DNA of 64,000 nucleotides, taken from Janthinobacterium agaricidamnosum NBRC 102515 = DSM 9628. GTDB lineage: Bacteria; Pseudomonadota; Gammaproteobacteria; Burkholderiales; Burkholderiaceae_D. The position numbers and the translations under genes were made by a program. Location: positions 1,012,025-1,076,024 of the forward strand of contig NZ_HG322949.1 of assembly GCF_000723165.1 (NCBI RefSeq), written 5' to 3'. This document shows, in pieces, positions 24,800-34,143 of the stretch. The notes under the pieces are model-generated. The model was given only the letters and a program-made list of their open reading frames with translations. It was not told where the DNA came from and searched no databases. Each line of letters opens with the position of its first letter. The stretch's first letter is position 1.

Positions 24800-26334
24800 A
24801 CAATTCGATTGTCATTCGCGTAGACGCTTCCGTGCAAATGGGAAGCGGGCATGTGATGCGTTGCGCAACCTTGGCCGATGCGCTCAGGTCGCGCGGCGCA
24901 ACCGTGACGTTCGTTTGCCGCGACTTGCCGGGAAATTATATCGCATGGCTTGAAGCCAGAAACTTTGAAGTGGTCAAGCTTGCCGCCCCGTTGCCGCTGG
25001 CCAGCGCGGTGCACGGCGCTTATTTGCCGGTGCACCTGCCTTGGCTGGGAGTGTCTCTTGATCAGGAAATCGCCGAAGTACGTCGGGCGCTCGCCGATCT
25101 CCCATTGCAGGACTGGATCATCGTCGATCATTACGCGCTGGATCAGCAGTGGGAACGCCAGGTCCAGCCTTTTACCCGGAGCATCATGGTCATCGACGAC
25201 CTTGCCGATCGCCGGCATGACTGCAATGTCTTGCTAGACCAAAATTATTATCGCGATATGCAACAGCGCTATGACAATCTGCTGCCGCCATCCTGCAAGA
25301 AGTTACTGGGCCCCGCCTATGCCTTGCTGCGTGACGAGTTCGCCTCGCGGCGCGCCGGGCTCAAGCCGCGCAGTGGCGCCGTGGAGCGGGTACTGGTCTT
25401 CTTTGGCGGCGTCGATGCCGATAATTACACCGGCGCCACGATCGCCGCGCTGGCAGGCGCCGACAGGCCGCAGGTGCAAGTCGACGTCGTCATTGGCGCC
25501 GGACATCCGGCCCGCGCGGCAATCGAGGCGGCCTGCGAGCGGTACGGCTATTCCTGCCACGTGCAAACGCCGCGCATGGCCGAACTGATGGCCGGCGCCG
25601 ATCTGGCGATTGGCGCCGGCGGTACGGCGACCTGGGAGCGCTGCTGCCTGGGATTGCCGGCACTGACCTTGTGTATCGCAGACAACCAGCGGCAATTGGT
25701 CGACGATGCCGCGCTGGCGGGCTTGATCTATGCGCCGCAAATCGACCAGCGGCATAGCATGGAACAGGGTTTGCGGCAGCATTATCTGGCTTTGCTGGAT
25801 AACCAGGGCTTGCGCGGCTTCCTGTCGCAGCAGAGCCACGATGTCGTCGATGGCCGTGGCGCGGCCCGGGTGGCGCGCGCGATGGGCAGCCATGGCATCG
25901 TACTGCGCCAGGCGCAAGTCGCCGACTCCGCCGATTTGATGGCGTGGCGTAACCACCCGTCGATACGCGCCGTATCGCGCAATAGTGCACCCATCATGGC
26001 CGATCAGCATCAAGCGTGGTTTGATGCGGTGCTGCGGGATGAGCAAAGGATTTTATTGATAGGCCAGCATGCGGATGGCCAGGCAGTCGGCGTGGTGCGG
26101 TTCGATCTGCACGAAGACAGCGCGGAAGTGTCGATTTATCTGGTGCCTGGAGCAAGCGGGCGCGGCCTTGGAGCGGAACTGCTGGCCAGCGCCGAACAGT
26201 GGCTGAGCAAGAACCGTTCCGATATAACCATCATACGGGCCGAGGTACTGGGAGATAACCAGCCCTCGCACCGTTTGTTCCTGACTGGCTCGTATGTCAG
26301 GGACTCCACACGCTATTTTAAGAAGGTGAATTAA
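24796..26334 (+). CDS. pseG: PseG UDP-sugar hydrolase fused to a PseH-like GNAT domain
   Basis: The 512-aa protein has two parts. Residues 1-about 350 are a PseG GT-B-like hydrolase: IRVDASVQMGSGHVMRCATLADAL carries the PseG N-terminal signature GSGHVMR, followed by DWIIVDHYALD, DDLADR and LAIGAGGTATWERCC. Residues about 365-512 are a GNAT domain (LRQAQVADSADLMAWRNHPSIR, VSIYLVPGASGRGLGAELL, NQPSHRLFLTGSY). PseG removes UDP from the 2,4-diacetamido sugar; PseH adds the N4-acetyl group just before. In Campylobacter and Helicobacter these are separate proteins. No other PseH is seen in the locus, so the fused domain probably supplies it. Confidence 0.9.
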   Translation: MNNSIVIRVDASVQMGSGHVMRCATLADALRSRGATVTFVCRDLPGNYIAWLEARNFEVVKLAAPLPLASAVHGAYLPVHLPWLGVSLDQEIAEVRRALADLPLQDWIIVDHYALDQQWERQVQPFTRSIMVIDDLADRRHDCNVLLDQNYYRDMQQRYDNLLPPSCKKLLGPAYALLRDEFASRRAGLKPRSGAVERVLVFFGGVDADNYTGATIAALAGADRPQVQVDVVIGAGHPARAAIEAACERYGYSCHVQTPRMAELMAGADLAIGAGGTATWERCCLGLPALTLCIADNQRQLVDDAALAGLIYAPQIDQRHSMEQGLRQHYLALLDNQGLRGFLSQQSHDVVDGRGAARVARAMGSHGIVLRQAQVADSADLMAWRNHPSIRAVSRNSAPIMADQHQAWFDAVLRDEQRILLIGQHADGQAVGVVRFDLHEDSAEVSIYLVPGASGRGLGAELLASAEQWLSKNRSDITIIRAEVLGDNQPSHRLFLTGSYVRDSTRYFKKVN

Positions 26335-26336
26335 AC

Positions 26337-27395
26337 ATGACTGATTCGATTAAGATTGGCAATCGCCTGATCGGCAAAAACCATGCTCCTTTTGTGATTG
26401 CCGAAATGTCGGGCAACCACAATCAATCGCTGGAGCGTGCGCTGGAAATCGTTGAGGCGGCGGCCAAGACCGGCGCGCATGCGCTGAAAATCCAGACCTA
26501 TACGCCAGACACCATGACGCTGGATCTGGATGAACGTGAATTCCATATCAGCGATCCGAACAGCTTGTGGTCGGGCACTTCGTTGTACAAGCTGTACGGC
26601 GAAGCTTATACGCCATGGGAATGGCACAAGCCGATTTTCGAGCGCGCCCGGGAACTCGGCATGATCCCGTTCAGCACGCCATTCGACGATAGCGCGGTCG
26701 ATTTCCTGGAAACCCTGGACATGGACTGCTACAAGATCGCTTCGTTTGAAAACACCGACTTGCCGCTGATACGCCGGGTTGCCAGGACTGGCAAACCGAT
26801 GATCATTTCGACTGGCATGGCCAGTATCGCCGAGCTTGACGAGACTGTGCGCGCCGCGCGTGAAGCTGGTTGCAAGGATTTGATTTTGCTCAAGTGCACC
26901 AGCACTTATCCGGCCACGCCGGAAAACACCAACATCCTGACGATTCCGCATTTGCGCGGTTTGTTTGACTGCGAAGTGGGCCTGTCAGATCATACGATGG
27001 GTGTCGGCGTATCGGTTGCCAGCGTGGCGCTGGGCGCCAGCGTCATCGAAAAACATTTCACCCTGAGCCGCGCCGATGGCGGCGTCGACTCGTCGTTTTC
27101 GATGGAGCCGGACGAAATGCGCTCGCTGGTGATCGAAAGCGAACGGGCCTGGCAGGCGCTAGGGAAAATTAGTTATGGCGCGACCGAGAAAGAACAGAAA
27201 TCGCTGGTGTTCCGCCGCTCGCTGTACATCGCCCAGGACATGAAGGCGGGCGATGTGCTGAACCCGCAAAATTTGCGCGCCATCCGCCCAGGTTTGGGTT
27301 TGCCGCCGAAACACTACGAACTGGTGCTGGGACAGACTGTCAAGCAAGACGTCAAGGCGGGAACCGCGCTGAGCTGGAATTTGATTCTGGGATAA
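26337..27395 (+). CDS. pseI: pseudaminic acid synthase, PseI
   Basis: This 352-aa NeuB-family protein has a TIM-barrel domain (FVIAEMSGNHNQSLERALEIV, IPFSTPFDDSAVDFLE, KIASFENTDLPLIR, LLKCTSTYPA). A C-terminal SAF/antifreeze-like domain (about 290-350) follows. It condenses 2,4-diacetamido-2,4,6-trideoxy-L-altrose with phosphoenolpyruvate to give pseudaminic acid. The EMSGNHN and TSTYPA motifs favour the PseI subgroup over NeuB or LegI. It is the last gene of the compact pse block. Confidence 0.93.
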   Translation: MTDSIKIGNRLIGKNHAPFVIAEMSGNHNQSLERALEIVEAAAKTGAHALKIQTYTPDTMTLDLDEREFHISDPNSLWSGTSLYKLYGEAYTPWEWHKPIFERARELGMIPFSTPFDDSAVDFLETLDMDCYKIASFENTDLPLIRRVARTGKPMIISTGMASIAELDETVRAAREAGCKDLILLKCTSTYPATPENTNILTIPHLRGLFDCEVGLSDHTMGVGVSVASVALGASVIEKHFTLSRADGGVDSSFSMEPDEMRSLVIESERAWQALGKISYGATEKEQKSLVFRRSLYIAQDMKAGDVLNPQNLRAIRPGLGLPPKHYELVLGQTVKQDVKAGTALSWNLILG

Positions 27396-27684
27396 GCATG
27401 ACGCATTGTGAGTCGGCGCCATCGAAGGTGGATGTCGGACTGGCCGCAGTCGATCAAGGCGCCGCAGTCCGGGCGCCTTTGATTGTTGTGATATCCATGC
27501 GGTCCGGTAATCGACGCTGTTTCGGCCTCAGCTTCGCCTTGCCGATTGAAACTTGCAATCGCCCGGCGCATGCATCATTGCTGATGTGATTCCAGGCTGA
27601 ACATAAAAAAATAAAGGCTCTGCTTCCTTGGTGAAACAGGCAAGCGCGAGGTGCTCCTGTTTCCAGCCTGCTGAATGAAATTTA
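27396..27684. other. spacer after pseI
   Basis: It holds a 63-codon frame (27398-27589) with no ribosome site and no recognisable sequence, considered non-coding. GAAACAGG (27633-27640) and CCTGTTTC (27656-27663) form an 8-bp hairpin before the next gene, lacking a T-run; it could be a leader structure. Confidence 0.4.
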
Positions 27685-29037
27685 ATGATGAGTATACTTT
27701 CCGGATTTTTCAAAAAACTTGCGCCGCCGGATATCTATGATGCCGTGTATTCATTTGCGACAGAGGAGATGAATACGCTGAATCTGCCAGCCGCCGTGCT
27801 GCAGAAAAAAGGCATGTCGATCAGGCTGGCCTCGTATTTCTTCTGGTTGTTAAAGGATTTGCGACGGCCGCGTGGCGCCCCGGCCAGGCTTGTCAACGCT
27901 GAACTGAAAAACAAAGTCGTGTTTTTTTATTCATCGATCAATGAAAAAAGAGCCCTGGAAGATCTCGGCCGCTGCGTGACGAACGGCATCACCATATCGG
28001 GGCAAATTGCTGAACCGAACAAGATCAATTTTTTGATCCCGAACCTGCTGGGTCTGATGTATGCGCCGTGGATATTTTTTCAATATCTGACGGCGTCGGG
28101 ACATCGGAAAAAATCGTTCAGTTTTGCATTAGACCAATATATGTTTTCTTGCGGATATATTGTCTATTTACGCTTCGTGCTGGCGAGGAACCGTCCAGCC
28201 TTGGTCGTGGTCTCGAACGACCATTCGATGCTGAGCCGAGCCTTCGCGCTTGCCTGCCGCGAACTACAGGTGCCCGTCGCTTATGTGCAGCATGCTTCGG
28301 TCAGTGACAAGTTTCCTAAACTGATGTTTGACTATGCATTTCTCGATGGTGTCGATGCGCTTGAAAAGTACCAGAAAAAGGGGCTTGGCGACTGCGTGAT
28401 ATTTTTGGCAGGCATATCCAAACTGGACCAGACATTGCGTCAATTGAGTCATCCGGCGCTGCTGCGCAATTGCATTGCAATTTGCCCAAACGATTTGGAT
28501 GAAGTCGACCCGGTGATGGCCGCGGCGCAATATATCCTGGGAAAAGTCGGTAGCGCTTACACGGTCTGTGTCCGGCCGCACCCCGGCGACACGCGGCGTT
28601 TCGAGGAATGGCGTCAAAAATCGATGCAGATCGGCGTCAGCTACAGCGCTCCCGAAATCGAACGCTCGACCGATTTGATCATCAAGTCCGCCATCGTCGT
28701 CGCCGCCGATTCGAATATATTGCTGGAAGCGGCACTGCTCAAGGCCACGCCGATCTGTATGCCGTTTAAAGGGAAAATACTGGATCACTACGGCTTTATC
28801 CGCCGAGGCGTGGTGTTTTATGCCGACAATCCGGTCGACCTGGTCAATGCACTTGACGGCGCCATGCAACGTACCGACTTTTATACCGCATCGAAGTATT
28901 TTTCGCACAGCGTGGGGACCGGTAGCGAGGGGCGTTCGGCGGAGCTGATGGGCGCGGCATTGACCGCGCTGGCGGAAAAAAGACCTGTTTCCAGCACATG
29001 GCATACCTACGCTAAAAACGTATTTGAAGTTACATAA
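27685..29037 (+). CDS. unrecognised GT-B-like protein, candidate nonulosonate glycosyltransferase
   Basis: This 450-aa soluble protein is not one I can place in a named family. It has a Rossmann-like pattern: NRPALVVVSNDHSMLSRAFALACRELQVPVAYVQHASVSDKFP, where a nucleotide-sugar pocket is plausible, then VCVRPHPGDTRRFEEW and a C-terminal half with VVAADSNILLEAALLKATPICMPF. That last segment resembles the donor-binding loop of GT-B enzymes such as polysialyltransferases and CDP-glycerol transferases. Position directly after pseI and before wzx suggests transfer of the CMP-activated nonulosonic acid to the lipid-linked unit. This is inference. Confidence 0.6.
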   Translation: MMSILSGFFKKLAPPDIYDAVYSFATEEMNTLNLPAAVLQKKGMSIRLASYFFWLLKDLRRPRGAPARLVNAELKNKVVFFYSSINEKRALEDLGRCVTNGITISGQIAEPNKINFLIPNLLGLMYAPWIFFQYLTASGHRKKSFSFALDQYMFSCGYIVYLRFVLARNRPALVVVSNDHSMLSRAFALACRELQVPVAYVQHASVSDKFPKLMFDYAFLDGVDALEKYQKKGLGDCVIFLAGISKLDQTLRQLSHPALLRNCIAICPNDLDEVDPVMAAAQYILGKVGSAYTVCVRPHPGDTRRFEEWRQKSMQIGVSYSAPEIERSTDLIIKSAIVVAADSNILLEAALLKATPICMPFKGKILDHYGFIRRGVVFYADNPVDLVNALDGAMQRTDFYTASKYFSHSVGTGSEGRSAELMGAALTALAEKRPVSSTWHTYAKNVFEVT

Positions 29038-29070
29038 CACACCATTCAGAGAGCTTCACCAAGTTATTGC

Positions 29071-30330
29071 ATGAGACTTTCCAGTCAAATATTTGCCTAC
29101 TCTGCATTCAATATCGCGAATGCGGCGGTGCCATTTTTATTGTTGCCGGTGTTGACAGCCTATCTGTTGCCTAAGGAATTCGGTATTCTTTCTTTGGTCA
29201 CGATGCTGCAAGCTTTGCTCCTTCCTATTGTCCTGGTCAGTTTCCAGGGCCTGGTGACCATTGAGTATACGAGACTGACAAAGGAGCAATTCTCCAAATT
29301 CATCACAACGATACTCTGGCTTCCAGTGCTGGGTTTTATCGTCGTTCTGCCATTATTGTTTATTTTTCGACAGCAGGTTGCCGGGTTGTTCAATATTCCG
29401 GAGTTCTGGGTTACGGCCAGCACCGTCTTTGTCTTGCTGCAGGCGCTGCCAACCCTGATGCCGACAATGTTTCAGGCCCGGCAGCAATTGATTGCGTATG
29501 GCGTCTTTAAAATTGGCCTCACTTTGTTGAATATACTGTTCTCCCTGTATTTCGTGATTTGCCTGAAAAATGGCTGGGAAGGCCGGATGTGGGGGATGCT
29601 GGCCTCGTTCGTCGTATTTAACGTGATCTCGTTGTTCATGTTGTTTCGTGAAGGACTCTTGAATATCAGCTTTGATAAATATTATTTTAACGAAGCAATG
29701 AAATTCGGCTTGCCGCTCGTGCCGCACTCATTGGCGGGAATTATGCTGGCAATGGCTGACCGTTTGTTCTTGGTCAACCTGGCTTCGGCCGATGCCGTGG
29801 GTATTTATAACGTGGCCTATCAGATTGCCAGTGCCGTGATGATCGTGATGTCTTCAATTAATCAGGCCTGGGTGCCCAATTTATATGCACAGCTGAATAG
29901 TTCTCCGTCTTTCGAGCAAAAGAAGAAACTGGTTGTGCAAACCTATAAAATTATTGCCCTGATGTGTGCGGGATCGCTGGTTTTTGTCGCTGCCCTGCCA
30001 CTGGTTTATCATTTCTTTATTTCGGCCAATTACCACGCGGGACAAGGTGTGGCGATGCTGATTTCGGCGGCCTTTTTGCTGCAAGGATTTTATTTCATGG
30101 CAACCAATTATATTTTTTATGTCAAGAAAACTTACTTGCTATCGATAATGACCCTGATTTCCGCCGCAATAGTCATGTTATTAAATTATTTGCTTATTCC
30201 AGTTTTCGGAATTGCCGGATCCGCATATTCGATGGTGGCAAGCTGGCTGATTTTATTCGCACTGACCTGGGTACTGGCGCACCGCGTCTATCCGATGCCA
30301 TGGCGTTTGGGGAAACAGAAAGTCATATGA
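29071..30330 (+). CDS. wzx: O-unit flippase, Wzx-like
   Basis: This 419-aa integral membrane protein has about 12 hydrophobic segments spread over the full length, beginning MRLSSQIFAYSAFNIANAAVPFLLLPVLTAYL. The pattern is that of the MOP/polysaccharide-export superfamily (KFGLPLVPHSLAGIMLAMADR near mid-protein). It moves undecaprenyl-PP-linked repeat units across the inner membrane. Its stop overlaps the following acyltransferase start (ATGA), so they are co-translated. Confidence 0.9.
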   Translation: MRLSSQIFAYSAFNIANAAVPFLLLPVLTAYLLPKEFGILSLVTMLQALLLPIVLVSFQGLVTIEYTRLTKEQFSKFITTILWLPVLGFIVVLPLLFIFRQQVAGLFNIPEFWVTASTVFVLLQALPTLMPTMFQARQQLIAYGVFKIGLTLLNILFSLYFVICLKNGWEGRMWGMLASFVVFNVISLFMLFREGLLNISFDKYYFNEAMKFGLPLVPHSLAGIMLAMADRLFLVNLASADAVGIYNVAYQIASAVMIVMSSINQAWVPNLYAQLNSSPSFEQKKKLVVQTYKIIALMCAGSLVFVAALPLVYHFFISANYHAGQGVAMLISAAFLLQGFYFMATNYIFYVKKTYLLSIMTLISAAIVMLLNYLLIPVFGIAGSAYSMVASWLILFALTWVLAHRVYPMPWRLGKQKVI

Positions 30331-30848
30331 TTAAGAAAATACTGAGATCGATCTGGTTATTCAAGCAATCGCTGGATCGAAAAATTTATACAAGAATAGT
30401 CAGGATGCAATGCCAAAGTTGTCATCCGCGTTTGACGGTTAACAGCAAGAGCTGGGTCAGTAAAACCACTACGCTAGGCGAGAATGTCAATTTTAATGGC
30501 ATGGAAATACTGGGTGGCGGGACGGTGGTGATTGGCGCTAATTTCCATAGTGGACGAAATTGCCTGATGATTACGCAAGAGCATAATTATGACCATGGTC
30601 AGGCGATTCCTTATGATGACAGTTACCTTTTCAAGGATATCGCGATCGGCGACAATGTCTGGCTGGGCGATCGCGTGATTGTGCTGGGTGGCGTCTCTAT
30701 CGGCGAAGGAGCGATTATTCAGGCAGGTAGCGTGGTGGTGAAGAGTATTCCGGCATTTGCCATTGCTGGCGGACACCCCGCCAAACCATTCAAGAGCCGT
30801 GATGTCGAGCATTACAATCGCCTCAAAGCCGAGGGGAAATTTAATTAA
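30327..30848 (+). CDS. hexapeptide-repeat acyltransferase (WbbJ/LacA-like)
   Basis: The protein is 173 aa from the ATG that overlaps the wzx stop. Left-handed beta-helix hexapeptides are seen in LGENVNFNG, VVIGANFHSG, IAIGDNVWLGDRVIVLGGVSIGEGAIIQAGSVV and the closing IAGGHPAKPFK. The loop His residue typical of the family (ITQEHNYDH) is present. It probably O-acetylates a sugar of the repeat unit using acetyl-CoA. A short N-terminal helix may associate with the membrane. Confidence 0.85.
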   Translation: MIKKILRSIWLFKQSLDRKIYTRIVRMQCQSCHPRLTVNSKSWVSKTTTLGENVNFNGMEILGGGTVVIGANFHSGRNCLMITQEHNYDHGQAIPYDDSYLFKDIAIGDNVWLGDRVIVLGGVSIGEGAIIQAGSVVVKSIPAFAIAGGHPAKPFKSRDVEHYNRLKAEGKFN

Positions 30849-30850
30849 GA

Positions 30851-32089
30851 ATGATTGTGAGAAATATGAAAGTGAAACCGATTGCAGTCTTGTATGCGGT
30901 TTATTTGGCGTTTTTTTTCTCCATTTTCTTTAGAAGTAATGAATCAGCAATAAGCGAATATGTTTCCACGATGTTTGGCCTGATGTGCATTTTTTTGCTG
31001 ATTTTACAGAATGGCATAAAAACCTTGCAAGCTGAATGGCAGCGCCGCTTATTCATATTCTTTGCGCTTGTTTTTGGCATCTTCTGCTGCATGCAGCTGC
31101 ATGACAACAATAGCTATACAGTTGCGTTGTACTTGAAGGTGATGCTGTTCATCTGGTTCTTTTCGGTATTTGAGGTGGACCGCCAGGACTTCATCCTGTT
31201 CATTAACCGCACCTATCTGCTGTATCTGCTTGTTGCCACCCTGCTATGGAGCGGATTGGTGCCGAACACGCTATTTGAATATGTGGACACTGAAGAATTT
31301 CGCGTGAATTTGGGGTTCTTACATTATGGAATTTTATATGGCGTCGAGGGGAGCCCCGCCACGATCGACAGTTATAGTTCGCTGGTATTACTGATTAATC
31401 TTTTCATGTACAGCGGCAGTCATCGTAAATTCTATTTGGCGGCGTCTTTATTCGGGGTGCTGGCGTCGTTTCGCCTGACGCCGCTGGTTGCCGTGTTTGC
31501 GGTATTCGCCTTGTATCCGTTCTATAAAAACCGGCGTTATCTTTCTTCGCTGATACTGGTTTCAATTTCAGCGCTGTTTGTCGCTGTGCTGCTGGCCGTG
31601 GGAATGGACGGGAACATGAGCATATTTGGCAGTGACGTCGATATGCGTATGCTGGCATACAGCCTGACGCATGCAAGGTCGATGATATGGGAGCAGCAGC
31701 TGAGTCACGTGATGCAGAACTTCACCTGGGTTGATTACATTTTTGGCCATTTTTCGGTGGCGGAATTTTCGGTGCCGACTTTCCAGCTGGATGGCAGCGA
31801 CTCGGGCGCATTTGAGTCGAATCCACATAATAATTATTTGTTGTTGTTTTACCGTTCACCATTTCTATTCATCGCATTTTACTTTGTTTTTATTTTTTGT
31901 CAGCACAGAAATTTTTCTAAGGAGAATTTCCCTATTCTGTTTTTTATATTCTTGGCGGGATTTATGAATTCCTCACTGATCAGTCTGGGAAATCCGATTT
32001 TCCTCATGTTCATTACATATGTGTTGGTGAAAAGAAATTTTCCTGAGCGAATTTCCATGAGGCATGTTGCTGGAACCGATATTAAATAA
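30851..32089 (+). CDS. wzy: O-antigen polymerase, Wzy-like
   Basis: This 412-aa protein is almost wholly hydrophobic, with about 10-11 segments and a larger periplasmic loop around residues 260-330 (DVDMRMLAYSLTHARSMIWEQ, followed by NPHNNYLLLFYRS). The NPHNxYL motif is characteristic of Wzy and ligase families. Sequence conservation in this class is low, so function rests on topology and its place between wzx and the transferases. ATG at 30866 with a GAG ribosome site is an alternative start. Base composition is low in GC, as usual for wzy genes. Confidence 0.85.
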   Translation: MIVRNMKVKPIAVLYAVYLAFFFSIFFRSNESAISEYVSTMFGLMCIFLLILQNGIKTLQAEWQRRLFIFFALVFGIFCCMQLHDNNSYTVALYLKVMLFIWFFSVFEVDRQDFILFINRTYLLYLLVATLLWSGLVPNTLFEYVDTEEFRVNLGFLHYGILYGVEGSPATIDSYSSLVLLINLFMYSGSHRKFYLAASLFGVLASFRLTPLVAVFAVFALYPFYKNRRYLSSLILVSISALFVAVLLAVGMDGNMSIFGSDVDMRMLAYSLTHARSMIWEQQLSHVMQNFTWVDYIFGHFSVAEFSVPTFQLDGSDSGAFESNPHNNYLLLFYRSPFLFIAFYFVFIFCQHRNFSKENFPILFFIFLAGFMNSSLISLGNPIFLMFITYVLVKRNFPERISMRHVAGTDIK

Positions 32090-32102
32090 TTAAAAAGGAG
32101 AA

Positions 32103-32831
32103 ATGGACTTGTTTTCAAGACTAGCACGGCATATGATTTCGGCCTGCGCCACCATGATCAAAGGAAAGGCGTACAGCCTTGATCCGGATATCCCTCTGGG
32201 CACCCTGTTCGGCGTTGCCTTTCGCCGGGCCGTGTGCCTGTTGCGCTGCATACTGCGCGGAATTGCCTTCAGCCCTAAAAAGTGGGTGTTTGTTAATGCC
32301 GGGGTAGAGCTGCGTAATCGCGGCCTGATCAAGCTTGGCAGCGGTGTAACGCTGGGCAAGGGCGTGCTGATCGATGGCTTGTCGCGCCAGGGTGTGGTGA
32401 TTGGCAATGGCGTGAATATCGGCCCGTATACAGTCATCGAGGCGTCCGGCATCATCACCAACATGGGCAAAGGCATACGGATCGGCGATCAGTCGGGCAT
32501 CGGCGGATTTTCATTCATCGGCGGCGCGGGAGGCGTGGATATCGGCGCCAATGTAATCATGGGGCAATGGACTAGTTTCCATCCGGAAAACCATGTATTC
32601 GACAGTACCGATATTCCGATCCGATTACAGGGCGTGACGCGGCAGGGGATTGTGGTCGGCGATGATTGCTGGGTTGGCGCCAAAGTGACTTTTCTGGATG
32701 GCGCCCGGGTCGGCGATGGTTGTGTGATCGCGGCGGGTGCGGTGGTGCGTGGTGAAATTCCAGCCTATTCGATCGTTGCCGGCGTACCGGCCAAAGTGAT
32801 CCGGTCACGCCTGGACAAGCCTGCTGCCTGA
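32103..32831 (+). CDS. hexapeptide-repeat acyltransferase
   Basis: The 242-aa protein has about 60 N-terminal residues predicted to be amphipathic or membrane-associated (RAVCLLRCILRGIAF). A beta-helix follows (LIKLGSGVTLGKGVLIDG, GVVIGNGVNIGPYTVIEASG, IRIGDQSGIGGFSFIGG) with the active-site loop WTSFHPENH and the usual end VVGDDCWVGAKVTFLDGARVGDGCVIAAGAVV. It ends VAGVPAKVIRSRL. It is likely a second acetyltransferase decorating the polysaccharide. AAAAAGGAG precedes ATG by 5 nt. Confidence 0.87.
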   Translation: MDLFSRLARHMISACATMIKGKAYSLDPDIPLGTLFGVAFRRAVCLLRCILRGIAFSPKKWVFVNAGVELRNRGLIKLGSGVTLGKGVLIDGLSRQGVVIGNGVNIGPYTVIEASGIITNMGKGIRIGDQSGIGGFSFIGGAGGVDIGANVIMGQWTSFHPENHVFDSTDIPIRLQGVTRQGIVVGDDCWVGAKVTFLDGARVGDGCVIAAGAVVRGEIPAYSIVAGVPAKVIRSRLDKPAA

Positions 32832-32973
32832 CCATGCCGGGCAGGCCTGCCTTGGCAGCTGGCTGTGTTGTCAAATGCAACAGGTACGCTTTTCATGGAA
32901 AGACATTCGGTCTAAAGAATTGTTAAACGAAAATATTTTTGACTGCTGAATTCTCAAAATTGAATGTAAATCT

Positions 32974-34074
32974 ATGAATCAAATTATATTTTGTCATCTG
33001 CTAAATGATTTTTCGGGCAGTCCCAAGGTATTGGCAGAAACGGTTTCCGCATTAAAAAAGCAGTCCAGCGGCGCAAAAATATTTGTCGGCAGCGGTAGCG
33101 AGGGGTTTTTATCCGATTGCGGTGTACCGGTTTCGCGCTATTGGTATGTCCGCTCGAAGTATCGCCTGGTAACGCTATTCACTTATTTTTTCAGCCAGAT
33201 ATGCTTGTTTTTTGCTTTGCTGCTGGACCGGAGCATTGAAAAAAATGCGCTCATTTACGTCAACACGCTGCTGCCTTTTGGCGCTGCCTTGTATGGAAAA
33301 CTGACCGGGCGCCGTGTGTTGTACCATATTCATGAAGTGTCGATCAGCCCGGCGCCGTTGCGGCTGTATTTGACCAGTGTGGTGAAATGCACTTCTTCCC
33401 TGAATATCTATGTTTCCAGGGCCCATATGGAAATGCTGCCGATTGCTGGAGTGGCGGCGCGCTGTATTCACAATACGCTGGAGCAGGCCTTCCAGCATGC
33501 CGCTATGGCGTCGCCCTACACACCGCGCCACGACGGTATTTTCAAGGTCTTGATGGTGGCCTCGCTGCGCGACTATAAGGGCATACCCGAGCTGCTTGCG
33601 CTGGTTGATGCGCTGGCGGAACGGGACGACATCCGTTTTGATCTGGTGGTCAATGGTGAGCTGGCGGATATCGATGCATATTTTTCAGACAAAAAATGCC
33701 CACCACACCTGACGGTGCATCCGAGAACCATGGACACTCCCGCATTTTATGCGGCTGCCAGCCTGGTCTTGAACCTGTCGCGCGTCGATACATGTCAGGA
33801 AACCTTTGGCCTTACCATCCTTGAGGCGATTGCGTTTGGCGTGCCGGTGATTGTTCCCCCCGTTGGTGGCCCGGCTGAATTGATCGCGGACGCGGTGCAG
33901 GGCTTCTTGATCGATTCGCGCGATACCCGACGGCTGTGCGCAGGCGTACTGGCGCTTGCCGATGATGCATCGCTGTGCGGGGCAATGTCGCAGGCGGCTC
34001 GCTTGCGTGCGCAGGATTTTGCGCATGATAAATTTGCCACTGCGCTTGGCACGGCGATAGCGGAAGTTCAATAG
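32974..34074 (+). CDS. glycosyltransferase, family 4 (GT-B)
   Basis: This 366-aa GT-B enzyme has an N-terminal acceptor domain beginning IIFCHLLNDFSGSPKVLAE, a linker, then a C-terminal donor domain. The latter has IFKVLMVASLRDYKGIPELL and the EX7E-type motif ETFGLTILEAIAFGVPVIV continuing PPVGGPAELI. Such retaining transferases use nucleotide-diphosphate sugars; the specific sugar is unknown. It is followed by the second MITE copy. Confidence 0.88.
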   Translation: MNQIIFCHLLNDFSGSPKVLAETVSALKKQSSGAKIFVGSGSEGFLSDCGVPVSRYWYVRSKYRLVTLFTYFFSQICLFFALLLDRSIEKNALIYVNTLLPFGAALYGKLTGRRVLYHIHEVSISPAPLRLYLTSVVKCTSSLNIYVSRAHMEMLPIAGVAARCIHNTLEQAFQHAAMASPYTPRHDGIFKVLMVASLRDYKGIPELLALVDALAERDDIRFDLVVNGELADIDAYFSDKKCPPHLTVHPRTMDTPAFYAAASLVLNLSRVDTCQETFGLTILEAIAFGVPVIVPPVGGPAELIADAVQGFLIDSRDTRRLCAGVLALADDASLCGAMSQAARLRAQDFAHDKFATALGTAIAEVQ

Positions 34075-34143
34075 TGCCGGGCTTGTGTGGCAGACGCTTC
34101 CGTTAGAATAGCTATCTTGCTGAACGGATGCCGGCTGTAATAA
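34075..34143. other. spacer left of MITE copy 2
   Basis: This short non-coding segment follows the glycosyltransferase stop. Nothing is recognisable. With the MITE and the following 34302-34420 AT-rich leader it makes a 346-bp gap between two transferase genes. Confidence 0.4.
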
